The translations under genes were made by a program, and so were the position numbers. The notes under the pieces are model-generated. The model made no database searches. It was given only the letters and a program-made list of their open reading frames with translations, and had not been told where the DNA came from. DNA of 34,561 nt from positions 1 through 34,561 of the forward strand of contig JAENYN010000043.1 in the NCBI GenBank assembly GCA_016841765.1, written 5' to 3'. Below are positions 14,957 through 22,643 of the stretch, piece after piece; position 1 is the first letter of the stretch; each line of letters opens with the position of its first letter. Origin of the DNA: Guptibacillus hwajinpoensis. Lineage in GTDB: Bacteria; Bacillota; Bacilli; Bacillales; Bacillaceae_O.

Positions 14957-14972
14957 TGTGACTAATGTCACA
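14957..14972 (-). promoter_or_regulatory. Fnr/Crp-type palindrome upstream of fdhD
   Basis: TGTGACTAATGTCACA is a perfect palindrome matching TGTGA-N6-TCACA, the form bound by Fnr/Crp-family regulators including Bacillus Fnr. It ends 26 nt before the ATG of fdhD. That is too close for a normal class II activation site at -41.5 if fdhD has a leader, so it may act as a repressor or promoter-overlapping site. Confidence 0.6.
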
Positions 14973-15268
14973 AAAATCCCCTTCTGGGTATCTTTCACTA
15001 AAAATATAGCATGGGGGCTATCCGTCAGATAGATGCTTCATCGTTTTTTCACAAAGTATTCACTTTGATAGCTTAAATTGTTAAAAAAATGTTCAAAAAT
15101 GGAGTTGGGCTTTGGTTTGCCGGGGTTTCTCAAGGCCCTGTTATATAGCACTTTATTGTGACTTTGTCTGGAGGAAAATATAGGCGAGTGGGCGTGGGGA
15201 GCAGTGCATCCAGTCTGGGTGAAGCGAACTTTATAGGGACGGGAGGATGGGAATGGGACTCGTGCGCT
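14973..15268. other. Upstream region of the formate dehydrogenase operon
   Basis: This AT-rich stretch holds no gene on either strand. The minus strand has a TATATT -10-like element near 15003-15008, but no good -35. The remainder (15090-15268) shows no structure I can support. Confidence 0.35.
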
Positions 15269-15585
15269 ATTCAGTGCGCATAATCCAACGAGAACCAGTG
15301 GTTAAACGCACTGAATTCTTATTCAGTGCGCGTAATCCAACGAGAACCAGTGTCTAAACGCACTGAATCCTTATTCAGTGCGCATAATCCAACGAAGAAC
15401 AGTGTCTAAATGCACTGAATCCTTATTCAGTGCGTTTAATCCAACGAAGAACAGTGTCTAAATGCACTGAATCCTTATTCAGTGCGTTTAATCCAACCAA
15501 GACCAGGGTCTAAACGCACTGAATCCTTATTCAGTGCGCGTAATCCGAAAAAAACCAGCGTTACACGCACTGAACCTCCATTCAG
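15269..15585. repeat. 52-bp tandem array of palindromic units
   Basis: ATTCAGTGCG starts at 15269, 15321, 15373, 15425, 15477 and 15529, an exact 52-bp period, with a decayed last boundary near 15580. At each junction CGCACTGAAT-CCTT-ATTCAGTGCG forms a 10-bp stem with a 4-nt loop, giving five tight hairpins. The intervening stretch (TAATCCAACGARRACCAGTG then TCTAAA) is nearly identical between units. No ORF or protein family covers it. Confidence 0.92.
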
Positions 15586-15636
15586 AGCCCTATTCTGTGG
15601 CCAAACCACCACAAGCCAGCAACAAAAATAAAAAAA

Positions 15637-15662
15637 CCGCCGATTGGCGAGCTTTCAGGCGG
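15637..15662 (-). terminator. Minus-strand terminator beside the palindromic array
   Basis: On the minus strand CCGCC, a loop and GGCGG are followed by TTTTTTTATTTTT. It lies about 95 nt beyond the fadH terminator, so it may be a backup terminator or shield the repeat array. Confidence 0.65.
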
Positions 15663-15757
15663 AGACAGAAGCGTATTGCCTTTATCTATTTTCTTTAAAA
15701 AAAGCTGCTTCGTTGAAATACTCCCTTGCTGACAATTCTTTCTTATACAAAAAAAGC

Positions 15758-15775
15758 CCCGGCAGTATTGCCGGG
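15758..15775 (-). terminator. Intrinsic terminator of fadH
   Basis: CCCGGCA, loop and TGCCGGG form a perfect 7-bp stem. It is followed on the minus strand by GCTTTTTTT. It lies 37 nt after the fadH stop. Confidence 0.93.
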
Positions 15776-15812
15776 ACGATTGTCCTTATGGCGTTCACCA
15801 AAGCTATGAAAC

Positions 15813-16583
15813 TCAGAAACTGAACGGGAACGGGTTGAGCACCTGGCCCCCGTCCATCGTGATGCATTCCCCATTGATATATGAAGCTTTATCTGACAGC
15901 AGGAATGAAGCAAGTCCAGCAATTTCTTCCGGAGTGCCAAGCCGGTGGAGAGGTACGCTTTTCAGCATGATCTCGGCGGCTTTTTCGTCCTGTACAAGCC
16001 TTTCTGCCCCTCCCGTCCGTTCAATCGGACCCGGGGCAATGGCATTCGCCCGTATTCCGTACTTATGGCCCCACTCGACTGCAAGCGTCCTGGTCATGGC
16101 AAGCACCCCCGCCTTGGCGCTGGCAGAATGGATGACGCCGGCTCCCGCTGTCCAGGCATAGGTGGCGACCATGTTAAGAATGCTTCCTTTTATCCCCTCT
16201 TTGATCCAATACTTTCCGACAGCCGAACTGCAATAGAAGGTGCCGTTAAGAACGATATCAATGACAGCCTTCCAGCCGTTCACGGATAAATCCTCGGCAT
16301 GGACAAGAAAATTCCCCGCCGCATTATTGACAAGAGCATCTATCCGCCCAAATGCTTCAAGGGTTTCTTGCACCATCCGTTCTGCGTGTTCAGGTTCACG
16401 CACATCCATCTGGACAGTCAGGACCGTCCCTTCCTTTTGTTCGATTTCGTTTTTGGCTTCCTCCAGCCTCTCCGCGTTTCTTCCAGTGATGGCGACAAAT
16501 GCGCCTTCTTCAGCAAACTGTTTGGCCATTGCTTTTCCCATACCGCTTGAACCGCCTGTGATAATGACAACTTTATTCTTCAA
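15813..16583 (-). CDS. fadH: 2,4-dienoyl-CoA reductase FadH (SDR family)
   Basis: This 256-residue short-chain dehydrogenase/reductase is predicted to reduce 2,4-dienoyl-CoA with NADPH during beta-oxidation of unsaturated fatty acids. It has the nucleotide motif [15 protein letters not shown], the NNAAGNF motif near residue 88, and [12 protein letters not shown] near the end. The catalytic Tyr/Lys step is unusual for SDRs: the region reads [22 protein letters not shown], and Lys is present. Sequence order and ending closely follow B. subtilis YkuF/FadH as I remember it ([26 protein letters not shown]). The start is TTG 16583 after GGGAGAGG. A FadR-type operator lies upstream. Confidence 0.92.
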   Translation of the reverse strand: MKNKVVIITGGSSGMGKAMAKQFAEEGAFVAITGRNAERLEEAKNEIEQKEGTVLTVQMDVREPEHAERMVQETLEAFGRIDALVNNAAGNFLVHAEDLSVNGWKAVIDIVLNGTFYCSSAVGKYWIKEGIKGSILNMVATYAWTAGAGVIHSASAKAGVLAMTRTLAVEWGHKYGIRANAIAPGPIERTGGAERLVQDEKAAEIMLKSVPLHRLGTPEEIAGLASFLLSDKASYINGECITMDGGQVLNPFPFSF

Positions 16584-16608
16584 TAAAACCTCTCCCTCAC
16601 TAAAAAAA

Positions 16609-16626
16609 TGAATGACTATTCATAAT
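16609..16626 (-). promoter_or_regulatory. FadR-type operator upstream of fadH
   Basis: The plus strand reads TGAATGACTATTCATAAT. The B. subtilis FadR consensus TGAATGAMTANTCATTCA matches at the first 15 positions. It sits 26 nt upstream of the fadH start, where repression in the absence of long-chain acyl-CoA would be expected. Confidence 0.8.
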
Positions 16627-16699
16627 TTTAACATTACCGGCGGGTATTGTCGCACTATTTGAAAAATTAATTCTTCTGATCACAGATTTTATACCCATT

Positions 16700-16830
16700 T
16701 GGGCGTTGATTTCAGTTGCAGAGACCGGTATCACTACATTCATAAGTCCGGACGCTGTTCCTGTTGCCCTCCGCTCCTACCCGCGTTATTCTTTGCCGCC
16801 GGGCGAGCGCTTCTCCCGCCCCCCCATCCG
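16700..16830 (-). repeat. Dispersed Bacillaceae-type repeat, diverged copy B
   Basis: The plus strand contains CTGTTCCTGTTGCCCTCCG (16755-16773), almost the same as CTGTTCCTGCTTCCCTCCG (34412-34430) in copy C. Toward 16703 it ends with the complement of CTGCAACTGAAATCAACG, like copy A. A minus-strand frame across it (16712-16942) resembles the frame in copy C only because the DNA repeats. Confidence 0.6.
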
Positions 16831-16928
16831 CTTCATTCAAACTGATGTGTGAAGAGATATTCCGCATATGGCGGATAATGATAAATTTGAGTTGCAATGA
16901 ATTTTGCTCAAAATGAATTAAAAAACGA

Positions 16929-16958
16929 ACAGACCGAAACATATGAATTTCGGCCTGT
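16929..16958 (-). terminator. Terminator of argF
   Basis: On the minus strand ACAGGCCGAAA and TTTCGGTCTGT form an 11-position stem with one mismatch, followed by TCGTTTTTTAATTC. It is 65 nt after the argF stop. Confidence 0.88.
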
Positions 16959-17022
16959 CATTTTGCAAGCTATTTGGTTTTTTTGTGCGGAATTGAATAT
17001 TTGTTGTATTTTAATCCACTTT

Positions 17023-17982
17023 CTATTTTGTCATTAGATCGATAAGTACCGCTTTTTGGGCATGGAGGCGGTTGCCGGCCTGCTGGAAAACCGCGGAATG
17101 CGGGCCGTCGATCACATCAGCTGCCACCTCTTCCCCTCTGTGTGCAGGCAGGCAATGCAAAAATGTATAGTCTTCTTTTGCATGAATAAGCAGTTCCTTG
17201 TTGACCTGATAGTCATAAAAATCCGCTTTTCTTTTTAACTCCTCTCCCTCATCACCCATGCTGGTCCATACATCGCTGTAAATGACGTCGGCACCTTTTA
17301 CAGCTGCAACCGGATCATGATTGATTTCAAGGCGGGACCCTCCGGCTGCCGCCACCTGTTTGGCTTTGGCGATGAATTTCGCCGGCGGTTCGTATCCTTC
17401 AGGACAGGCAATTGTCACATCCATGCCGACTTTTGCGCCGGCTATCATGAGTGAATTGGCCACATTGTTACCGTCGCCCACGTACACAAGTTTATTGCCG
17501 GCCAGCTTTCCTTTTTTTTCTTTTATCGTCATTAAATCTGCGAGTGCCTGGCACGGATGGAATTCATTTGTCAATCCGTTGATGACCGGGACAGATGCAT
17601 GGTTTGCCAGGGTTTCCACCGTACTCTGCTCGTAAGCCCGGATCATGATGGCATCAACATACTCTGACAGCACCTTTGCTGTATCTTCAATTGTTTCTCC
17701 CCTGCCCATTTGCAGATCGTTACGGCTCAGGAATATGGCATTGCCCCCGAGTTGCAGCATGCCGGCTTCAAATGAGACGCGAGTCCTTGTGGAGGGCTTT
17801 TCAAATATCATCCCCAGGACTTTACCGGCCAGGGGCTGGTCGGGGTGCACTTTTTGCTTTTTCAAAGCGATTCCAGTCTCGACATAATGAATGATTTCAT
17901 CTTTTGTATAGTGAAGAAGCGTCAGCATATCCTTCGGTTTCACAGTTGTTCTTTCGATCATTTGGCTTGCAGCAAATTGCAT
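17023..17982 (-). CDS. argF: Ornithine carbamoyltransferase
   Basis: This 319-residue enzyme makes citrulline from ornithine and carbamoyl phosphate, step six of arginine synthesis. It has the carbamoyl-phosphate motif [23 protein letters not shown], the ornithine-binding motif [10 protein letters not shown] and the catalytic [11 protein letters not shown] near residue 272. Its length is usual for anabolic OTC. The start at ATG 17982 follows AAGGATGGTGG. It is separated from argD by a terminator, and an ARG box lies just upstream, so it can be transcribed alone. In B. subtilis argF is joined to argCJBD through carAB; no carAB is present here. Confidence 0.97.
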   Translation of the reverse strand: MQFAASQMIERTTVKPKDMLTLLHYTKDEIIHYVETGIALKKQKVHPDQPLAGKVLGMIFEKPSTRTRVSFEAGMLQLGGNAIFLSRNDLQMGRGETIEDTAKVLSEYVDAIMIRAYEQSTVETLANHASVPVINGLTNEFHPCQALADLMTIKEKKGKLAGNKLVYVGDGNNVANSLMIAGAKVGMDVTIACPEGYEPPAKFIAKAKQVAAAGGSRLEINHDPVAAVKGADVIYSDVWTSMGDEGEELKRKADFYDYQVNKELLIHAKEDYTFLHCLPAHRGEEVAADVIDGPHSAVFQQAGNRLHAQKAVLIDLMTK

Positions 17983-18017
17983 GGCAGTCCACCATCCTTT
18001 GTATAATTATTTTAACT

Positions 18018-18035
18018 GTTGTATTTTTATTCATT
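18018..18035 (-). promoter_or_regulatory. ARG box (ArgR/AhrC site) upstream of argF
   Basis: The minus strand reads AATGAATAAAAATACAAC, matching the consensus CATGAATAAAAATKCAAK at 15 of 18 positions. It lies about 36-53 nt before argF and fits arginine-dependent repression. Confidence 0.82.
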
Positions 18036-18050
18036 CGAGACGAAAAACTT

Positions 18051-18073
18051 GCAGCCCTTTTTTAATGGGCTGC
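18051..18073 (-). terminator. Terminator at the end of argD
   Basis: GCAGCCC and GGGCTGC form a perfect 7-bp stem with a 9-nt loop that contains the argD stop codon. The minus side continues AAGTTTTTCG. The plus side also has a T-run, but no plus-strand gene ends here. Confidence 0.88.
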
Positions 18074-19219
18074 GAGTTTTTTTACTGTAAAGACTGCCGC
18101 CAGGGCCGATACCGCCTGGTCGATCTCTTCTTGTGAAACGGTTAGCGGCGGAAGGAGACGTATCACACGCGGGCCTGCCGGAACGGCAAGAAGGCCGTTT
18201 TCCTGTAAATCGGCGATTAGCGGGGCCGCTTCCTCATCCAGGACAATGCCGGCCATCAACCCCTTGCCGCGGATGCCTTTTATCCTGTCGTTATCATGCG
18301 CCAATTTCTCTAAACTGGTTTGTAAATATTCACCTTTTGCTTGTGCATCTTTCAAAAATTGCTCCTGGTTGATGGTTTCCAGGGTTGCTTTTGCGGCCGC
18401 AGATGCGAGCGGATTCCCGCCGAATGTCGTCCCATGGCTTCCCGGGCCGAAGCTTTCAGCAAGTTGTTCTTTTCCAATCATAGCGCCTACAGGAAAACCG
18501 CTGCCGAGTCCTTTGGCGGCTGTAATGATATCCGGTGATAAGCCATAATGCTGGAAAGCGAACATCTTACCGGTTCGGCCGATTCCCGTCTGCACTTCAT
18601 CGATGATAAGCATAGCCCCGTTTTCCCTGCAAAGCCGCTCCGCTTCTTTAAGGAACTCTTGCCCGGCAGGAATCACGCCGCCCTCACCCTGGATCACTTC
18701 AAGCATGACGGCTGCCGTCTCTTCGTCCACCAATTCTTCAAGGGCTTCACTATCATTATATTGGCTATATACGATGTCAGGCACCAGAGGGCCGAATCCT
18801 TCCTGAATTTTCGCCTGTCCGGTCGCCGACATCGCTCCGATTGTCCTCCCATGAAATGACTGGAGGAACGAAACGATTTTCGGTCGTCCGGTATGTTTTC
18901 TTGCCAGTTTGATTGCAGCTTCATTTGCTTCAGCACCGCTGTTGCAGAAAAACACCCTGCCCCCGCCGGCTGCTTCGCTCAGAAGCCGGGCCGCTTCCTC
19001 TTGTTCCTTTATCGTGAACAAGTTGGATACGTGCCAGACCTTTTCGAGCTGGTCTTCAAGTGCTTTTTGGACTGCGGGATGCCGATGGCCGAGATTGCAA
19101 ACTCCAATTCCGGAAATGAAATCGAGATACTTTTTCCCGTTTGCATCGGTCACCTTCGTTCCTTCTGCTTGAACCACTTCAATGTCCCATCTTTTATATG
19201 TCGGAAATAAATACTCCAT
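18062..19219 (-). CDS. argD: Acetylornithine aminotransferase
   Basis: This 385-residue class III PLP aminotransferase converts N-acetylglutamate semialdehyde to N-acetylornithine with glutamate. Motifs are [67 protein letters not shown] and [16 protein letters not shown] with the PLP-binding Lys. The start is ATG 19219 after AAAGGAGGCAGTT. It is last in argCJBD, 11 nt after argB. Its stop codon lies in the loop of the operon terminator. Confidence 0.97.
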   Translation of the reverse strand: MEYLFPTYKRWDIEVVQAEGTKVTDANGKKYLDFISGIGVCNLGHRHPAVQKALEDQLEKVWHVSNLFTIKEQEEAARLLSEAAGGGRVFFCNSGAEANEAAIKLARKHTGRPKIVSFLQSFHGRTIGAMSATGQAKIQEGFGPLVPDIVYSQYNDSEALEELVDEETAAVMLEVIQGEGGVIPAGQEFLKEAERLCRENGAMLIIDEVQTGIGRTGKMFAFQHYGLSPDIITAAKGLGSGFPVGAMIGKEQLAESFGPGSHGTTFGGNPLASAAAKATLETINQEQFLKDAQAKGEYLQTSLEKLAHDNDRIKGIRGKGLMAGIVLDEEAAPLIADLQENGLLAVPAGPRVIRLLPPLTVSQEEIDQAVSALAAVFTVKKLAAH

Positions 19220-19230
19220 AACTGCCTCCT

Positions 19231-20016
19231 TTACACCGCGCCTGCTTTTCCTGTTTTAGTGATGGCTGTACCGGTGATTGCCCCGGTCCCTGGCTCGGAA
19301 AAAGAGTCGACGCCTACTATTTTGACCTCTTTCAAATTCCGTTCCAGGACGGCAAGTGCCGCCTTCACCTTCGGGAGCATGCCGCCATGGATCGTCCCAT
19401 CGGCGATATACCCGTTCACTTCTTCATGGGTAAGGGATGGAAGCAGCTTTTCCTCTTTTAAAATGCCGGGCACATTTGTCACAAACAGGATTGATTCGGC
19501 ACCTAGCGCTTCCGCAACTGCTCCTGCGGCTGTATCTGCATTTATATTGAATCGGCTTCCGTTTTCATCAAGTCCGATCGGAGCAATCACCGGGATGACA
19601 TCAAGATCAATAAGATTTTCAATCAAATCGGTCCGGACGGATTTGACATCGCCGACAAACCCTAATTTATCGGGATCGATCGCCTGAGCTTTGATGAGTC
19701 CGCCGTCACTTCCGGAAAGGCCGATTGCCTGGATTCCAAGGCCCTGAAATTTATTGACGATGCGCTTATTCACCCGGCCGGCAAGAATCATCTCGACGAC
19801 ATCCATCACCTCTCCGGTCGTCTTTCGGAGGCCGTCGATAAATTCAGAGTGTACATTGAAGGCTTTCAGCGCTTTCTTGATTTCCGGCCCGCCGCCGTGG
19901 ACAATGACCGGATGCTTCCCTTCCAGTTTAAGATCGTTGATTTTTTGATAAAACTGATCTGTCAATTCATCAAGCGTACTTCCTCCGCATTTTATGACAA
20001 CACAATCTTTTTGCAC
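19231..20016 (-). CDS. argB: Acetylglutamate kinase
   Basis: This 261-residue N-acetylglutamate kinase phosphorylates N-acetylglutamate. Motifs are [56 protein letters not shown] and [15 protein letters not shown]. The start is GTG 20016: AAGGAAGGCGG lies 9 nt before it and follows the argJ stop. An in-frame ATG at 20055 lies inside argJ and would add a basic extension without support. Third gene of argCJBD. Confidence 0.95.
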   Translation of the reverse strand: MQKDCVVIKCGGSTLDELTDQFYQKINDLKLEGKHPVIVHGGGPEIKKALKAFNVHSEFIDGLRKTTGEVMDVVEMILAGRVNKRIVNKFQGLGIQAIGLSGSDGGLIKAQAIDPDKLGFVGDVKSVRTDLIENLIDLDVIPVIAPIGLDENGSRFNINADTAAGAVAEALGAESILFVTNVPGILKEEKLLPSLTHEEVNGYIADGTIHGGMLPKVKAALAVLERNLKEVKIVGVDSFSEPGTGAITGTAITKTGKAGAV

Positions 20017-20035
20017 TGATTCTTTCCGCCTTCCT

Positions 20036-21265
20036 TTACGTGCGATAGCTCGCATTAATCTTCACATAATCATAGGTCAAGTCACATCCCCATGCTTTGG
20101 CACCGGCTTTGCCAACATTCAGGTTGACACTGATTTCCACTGTTTCATTCTTCAAGTAGCCGGATACATCGTCTTCTGAAAACGGTACCGGGCTGCTTTT
20201 TTCAAGGACGAGATAAGGCCCGATTTGGATATCGACAAGTTCCGGGTCAACAAATACATCCGCATGGCCGATTGCGCCTATAATCCTGCCCCAGTTGGCA
20301 TCCGCTCCGTAGACCGCCGTTTTAACAAGGCTGGAGCCGACCACTTTTTTCGCCACGACACCGGCCTCTTCCTCCGACTGGGCGCCTTGCACATTCACTT
20401 CGATCAGCCTTGTGGCACCTTCCCCATCTCTTGCGATCATTTTGGAAAGGTCTTCACAAACCAGTTTGAACCCTTCCATGAAAACCGGCCAGTCCGGATG
20501 GGTCTCATCAAGCAATTCATTGCCGGCCATGCCGTTTGCCATGGCAACGACCATGTCATTTGTCGAGGTTTCACCGTCAACTGTGATCCGGTTGTACGTC
20601 TTGTCTGTCGCTGTTCGTAACGCATTTTCCAGAGCTTCCGGAGCAATTGCGGCGTCCGTTGTCATGAATGCAAGCATCGTTCCCATGTTCGGGTGGATCA
20701 TGCCTGATCCTTTTGCCGCTCCGGCAATCATCACTTCCGTTGTCCCAACCTTCACTTTATAGCAAGTCTCCTTCGTAGTGAGATCAGTCGTCAAAATGGA
20801 TTCGGCAAAGTCCTTCGCATTTCCGGTGCCCGTTCCCGGTTTAAGCCGTTTCAAATTCTTTTCGATTTTTTCGATAGGGAGCCGCTCGCCGATCACTCCG
20901 GTTGATGCCACTGCCACCCGATTTTCAGGAATGGAAAAGTGATTGGCGCAGTATTTTCTCATCAAATATGCATGTTCCAATCCTTCTTTTCCTGTACAGG
21001 CGTTGGCGTTGGCACTGTTCACCAGTACAGCCTGCAACTTGCCGTCCTGCGAAAGGCTCTCCTTAGTAACAAGTAACGGAGCAGCCTGAAAGTGGCTTTT
21101 TGTATAGACAGCTGCACTTTCAGCCGGGACTTCGCTGATGATAACACCGAGGTCTTTACGCTTGTATTTCAAGCCGGCATGAAGACCTGCTGCCGTGAAT
21201 CCCGCAGGACTGGTTATGCTTCCATTCTCAACTTTAATCGGACGTTCAGTCGTAATTGTGATCAA
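20036..21265 (-). CDS. argJ: Bifunctional ornithine acetyltransferase / N-acetylglutamate synthase
   Basis: This 409-residue ArgJ recycles the acetyl group from N-acetylornithine to glutamate and, in Bacillus-type enzymes, can also use acetyl-CoA. The self-cleavage site lies in KGSGMIHPNMGTMLAFMTTD, with the nucleophilic Thr before MLAF. Other motifs are FTAAGLHAGLK, VNSANANACTG, RITVDGETSTNDM and ANWGRIIGAIGHA. The start is TTG 21265 after GGAGGGAGAAAAGT. An unusual start codon for the family may lower its expression relative to argC. It lies 19 nt after argC. Confidence 0.97.
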   Translation of the reverse strand: MITITTERPIKVENGSITSPAGFTAAGLHAGLKYKRKDLGVIISEVPAESAAVYTKSHFQAAPLLVTKESLSQDGKLQAVLVNSANANACTGKEGLEHAYLMRKYCANHFSIPENRVAVASTGVIGERLPIEKIEKNLKRLKPGTGTGNAKDFAESILTTDLTTKETCYKVKVGTTEVMIAGAAKGSGMIHPNMGTMLAFMTTDAAIAPEALENALRTATDKTYNRITVDGETSTNDMVVAMANGMAGNELLDETHPDWPVFMEGFKLVCEDLSKMIARDGEGATRLIEVNVQGAQSEEEAGVVAKKVVGSSLVKTAVYGADANWGRIIGAIGHADVFVDPELVDIQIGPYLVLEKSSPVPFSEDDVSGYLKNETVEISVNLNVGKAGAKAWGCDLTYDYVKINASYRT

Positions 21266-21284
21266 ACTTTTCTCCCTCCATTTT

Positions 21285-22319
21285 TTATGGGTAAACCGGC
21301 AGATGGTTCAAGCCGGCTTTTTCATCAAATCCGAATCTGACGTTCATGTTATGGACGGCCTGCCCCGCGGCCCCTTTGACAAGGTTGTCGATGGCGGATA
21401 CGATTGTCGCTCTGCCTGTGCGGGAATCGACGGCAAAGCCGATATCACAGAAGTTTGAGCCGCGGACTTCTTTTGTTGCCGGCATATCATCCGGCTTGCG
21501 GATCCGCACAAACGGTTCATCCGCATATTCGTCCATGTATATGGCCGAAAGATCTTTTTCATTCTGGCCGTCATTCAAATCGACATAGATGGTGGACAGT
21601 ATCCCCCTTACCATCGGAACCAGGTGTGTCGTAAAGGAAATCGGCCCTGTGCTGCTGTCCCATTTGGAAAGCTGCTGTTCAATTTCCGGGATATGCTGAT
21701 GCCGATTCACTTTGTATGCTTTAAAATTCTCACTCATTTCCCCGAAGTGAGCAGTCAAGGACGTTCCGCGCCCGGCCCCGGATACGCCGGACTTGGCGTC
21801 GATGATAATCCTTCCGGGATCTATCACCCTCTTCTTCAACAAGGGACCGAGGGCAAGCAAGACTGAAGTTGGATAACAGCCCGGGTTCGCTATCAGGTTC
21901 GCCGACAGCACATTCTCCCGCTCCCATTCCGTCAATCCATACACCGATTTCTCAAGGAAGGCGGGGTCTGGTGCGGCCTTGTTATACCATTTTTCATAGT
22001 CTGCAGGTTTCTTGATGCGGAAATCTCCAGAAAGGTCAATGACGGTTTGGCCTGCCTGGATAAGCTGTGGTGTCAGATTAGTGGAAACACCGGATGGCGT
22101 CGCGAGGAAAACGACATCCGCTTCCATATTTTGAGGTTCAATTTTTTTCAGGACCGGGTTCAATCCGGCTCCCGCAAGATGTGGAAAGAGCCCGGAAAGG
22201 GATTCTCCCGCTTTTGAAGATGAGTAGACTGTGATTTCGCTGACATGGTCATGATCGTTCAATAATCGGATAAGCTCTGCGCCCCCATATCCGGTGGCAC
22301 CTATGATTGCAGCTTTCAT
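21285..22319 (-). CDS. argC: N-acetyl-gamma-glutamyl-phosphate reductase
   Basis: This 344-residue NADPH-dependent reductase makes N-acetylglutamate semialdehyde. The nucleotide motif is IIGATGYGGAELIRLL at the N-terminus. The catalytic Cys is in ANPGCYPTSVLLAL near residue 148, with AKSGVSGAGRG and VNRHQHIPEIEQ following. The start is ATG 22319 after GGGAGGGGAAAG. It is first in the argCJBD operon. A sigma-A promoter overlapped by an ARG box lies directly upstream. Confidence 0.97.
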   Translation of the reverse strand: MKAAIIGATGYGGAELIRLLNDHDHVSEITVYSSSKAGESLSGLFPHLAGAGLNPVLKKIEPQNMEADVVFLATPSGVSTNLTPQLIQAGQTVIDLSGDFRIKKPADYEKWYNKAAPDPAFLEKSVYGLTEWERENVLSANLIANPGCYPTSVLLALGPLLKKRVIDPGRIIIDAKSGVSGAGRGTSLTAHFGEMSENFKAYKVNRHQHIPEIEQQLSKWDSSTGPISFTTHLVPMVRGILSTIYVDLNDGQNEKDLSAIYMDEYADEPFVRIRKPDDMPATKEVRGSNFCDIGFAVDSRTGRATIVSAIDNLVKGAAGQAVHNMNVRFGFDEKAGLNHLPVYP

Positions 22320-22346
22320 CTTTCCCCTCCCAGATGATTTCTATCA

Positions 22347-22375
22347 ATTATAAATGTGAATAAAAATAAAATCAA
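22347..22375 (-). promoter_or_regulatory. Sigma-A promoter of argCJBD
   Basis: The minus strand has TTGATT (22370-22375), a 17-nt spacer and a perfect TATAAT (22347-22352). It is 28 nt upstream of the argC start, and the ARG box fills the spacer. Confidence 0.85.
22354..22371 (+). promoter_or_regulatory. ARG box between -35 and -10 of the argC promoter
   Basis: The plus strand reads ATGTGAATAAAAATAAAA, which carries the TGAATAAAAAT core of the ArgR/AhrC consensus. Its position in the promoter spacer means that binding would block RNA polymerase. Confidence 0.8.
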
Positions 22376-22437
22376 TTGTATATTTAATCTTTTTTTATTT
22401 TTTACCATCGGCTCATAATCCTTATTAAAAAGAAAAA

Positions 22438-22473
22438 GATAAGCTTTTTACTCAAATCTGGTAAAAGCTTATC
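22438..22473 (-). terminator. Terminator of the SLC13 transporter gene
   Basis: GATAAGCTTTT and AAAAGCTTATC pair over at least 11 bp with a short AT-rich loop. The minus strand then reads TTTTTCTTTTT. It is 170 nt downstream of the gene; nothing else is visible between 22474 and 22643. Confidence 0.8.
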
Positions 22474-22643
22474 TTCAAAATATAAACCCATTATACATAA
22501 CTGAAAATTCTAAATCAACGTGAAATTTTCGGGAATGTATTTGAAATTGAACCATTTACCTGCCTTTCAGCCATTCACGGCAGCTTTTCCTTTCAATATC
22601 TCTATCTATATATCTGATTATCTCATTTGCCGTAAATTTCTGG

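Noticed and set aside
15269-15585. CRISPR array
   Set aside because: The palindromic 24-bp element repeats at 52-bp spacing like a CRISPR, but the spacers are nearly identical to one another and no cas gene is present.
15682-15745. Short minus-strand frame ending in YFNEAAFFKENR between the two terminators
   Set aside because: It has no start codon with a ribosome site after the fadH terminator. It may be a gene remnant, but this cannot be supported.
20017-20055. Upstream ATG start for argB
   Set aside because: The extension lies inside argJ and reads MRAIARKGRRKE. The ribosome site comes after it, pointing to GTG 20016.
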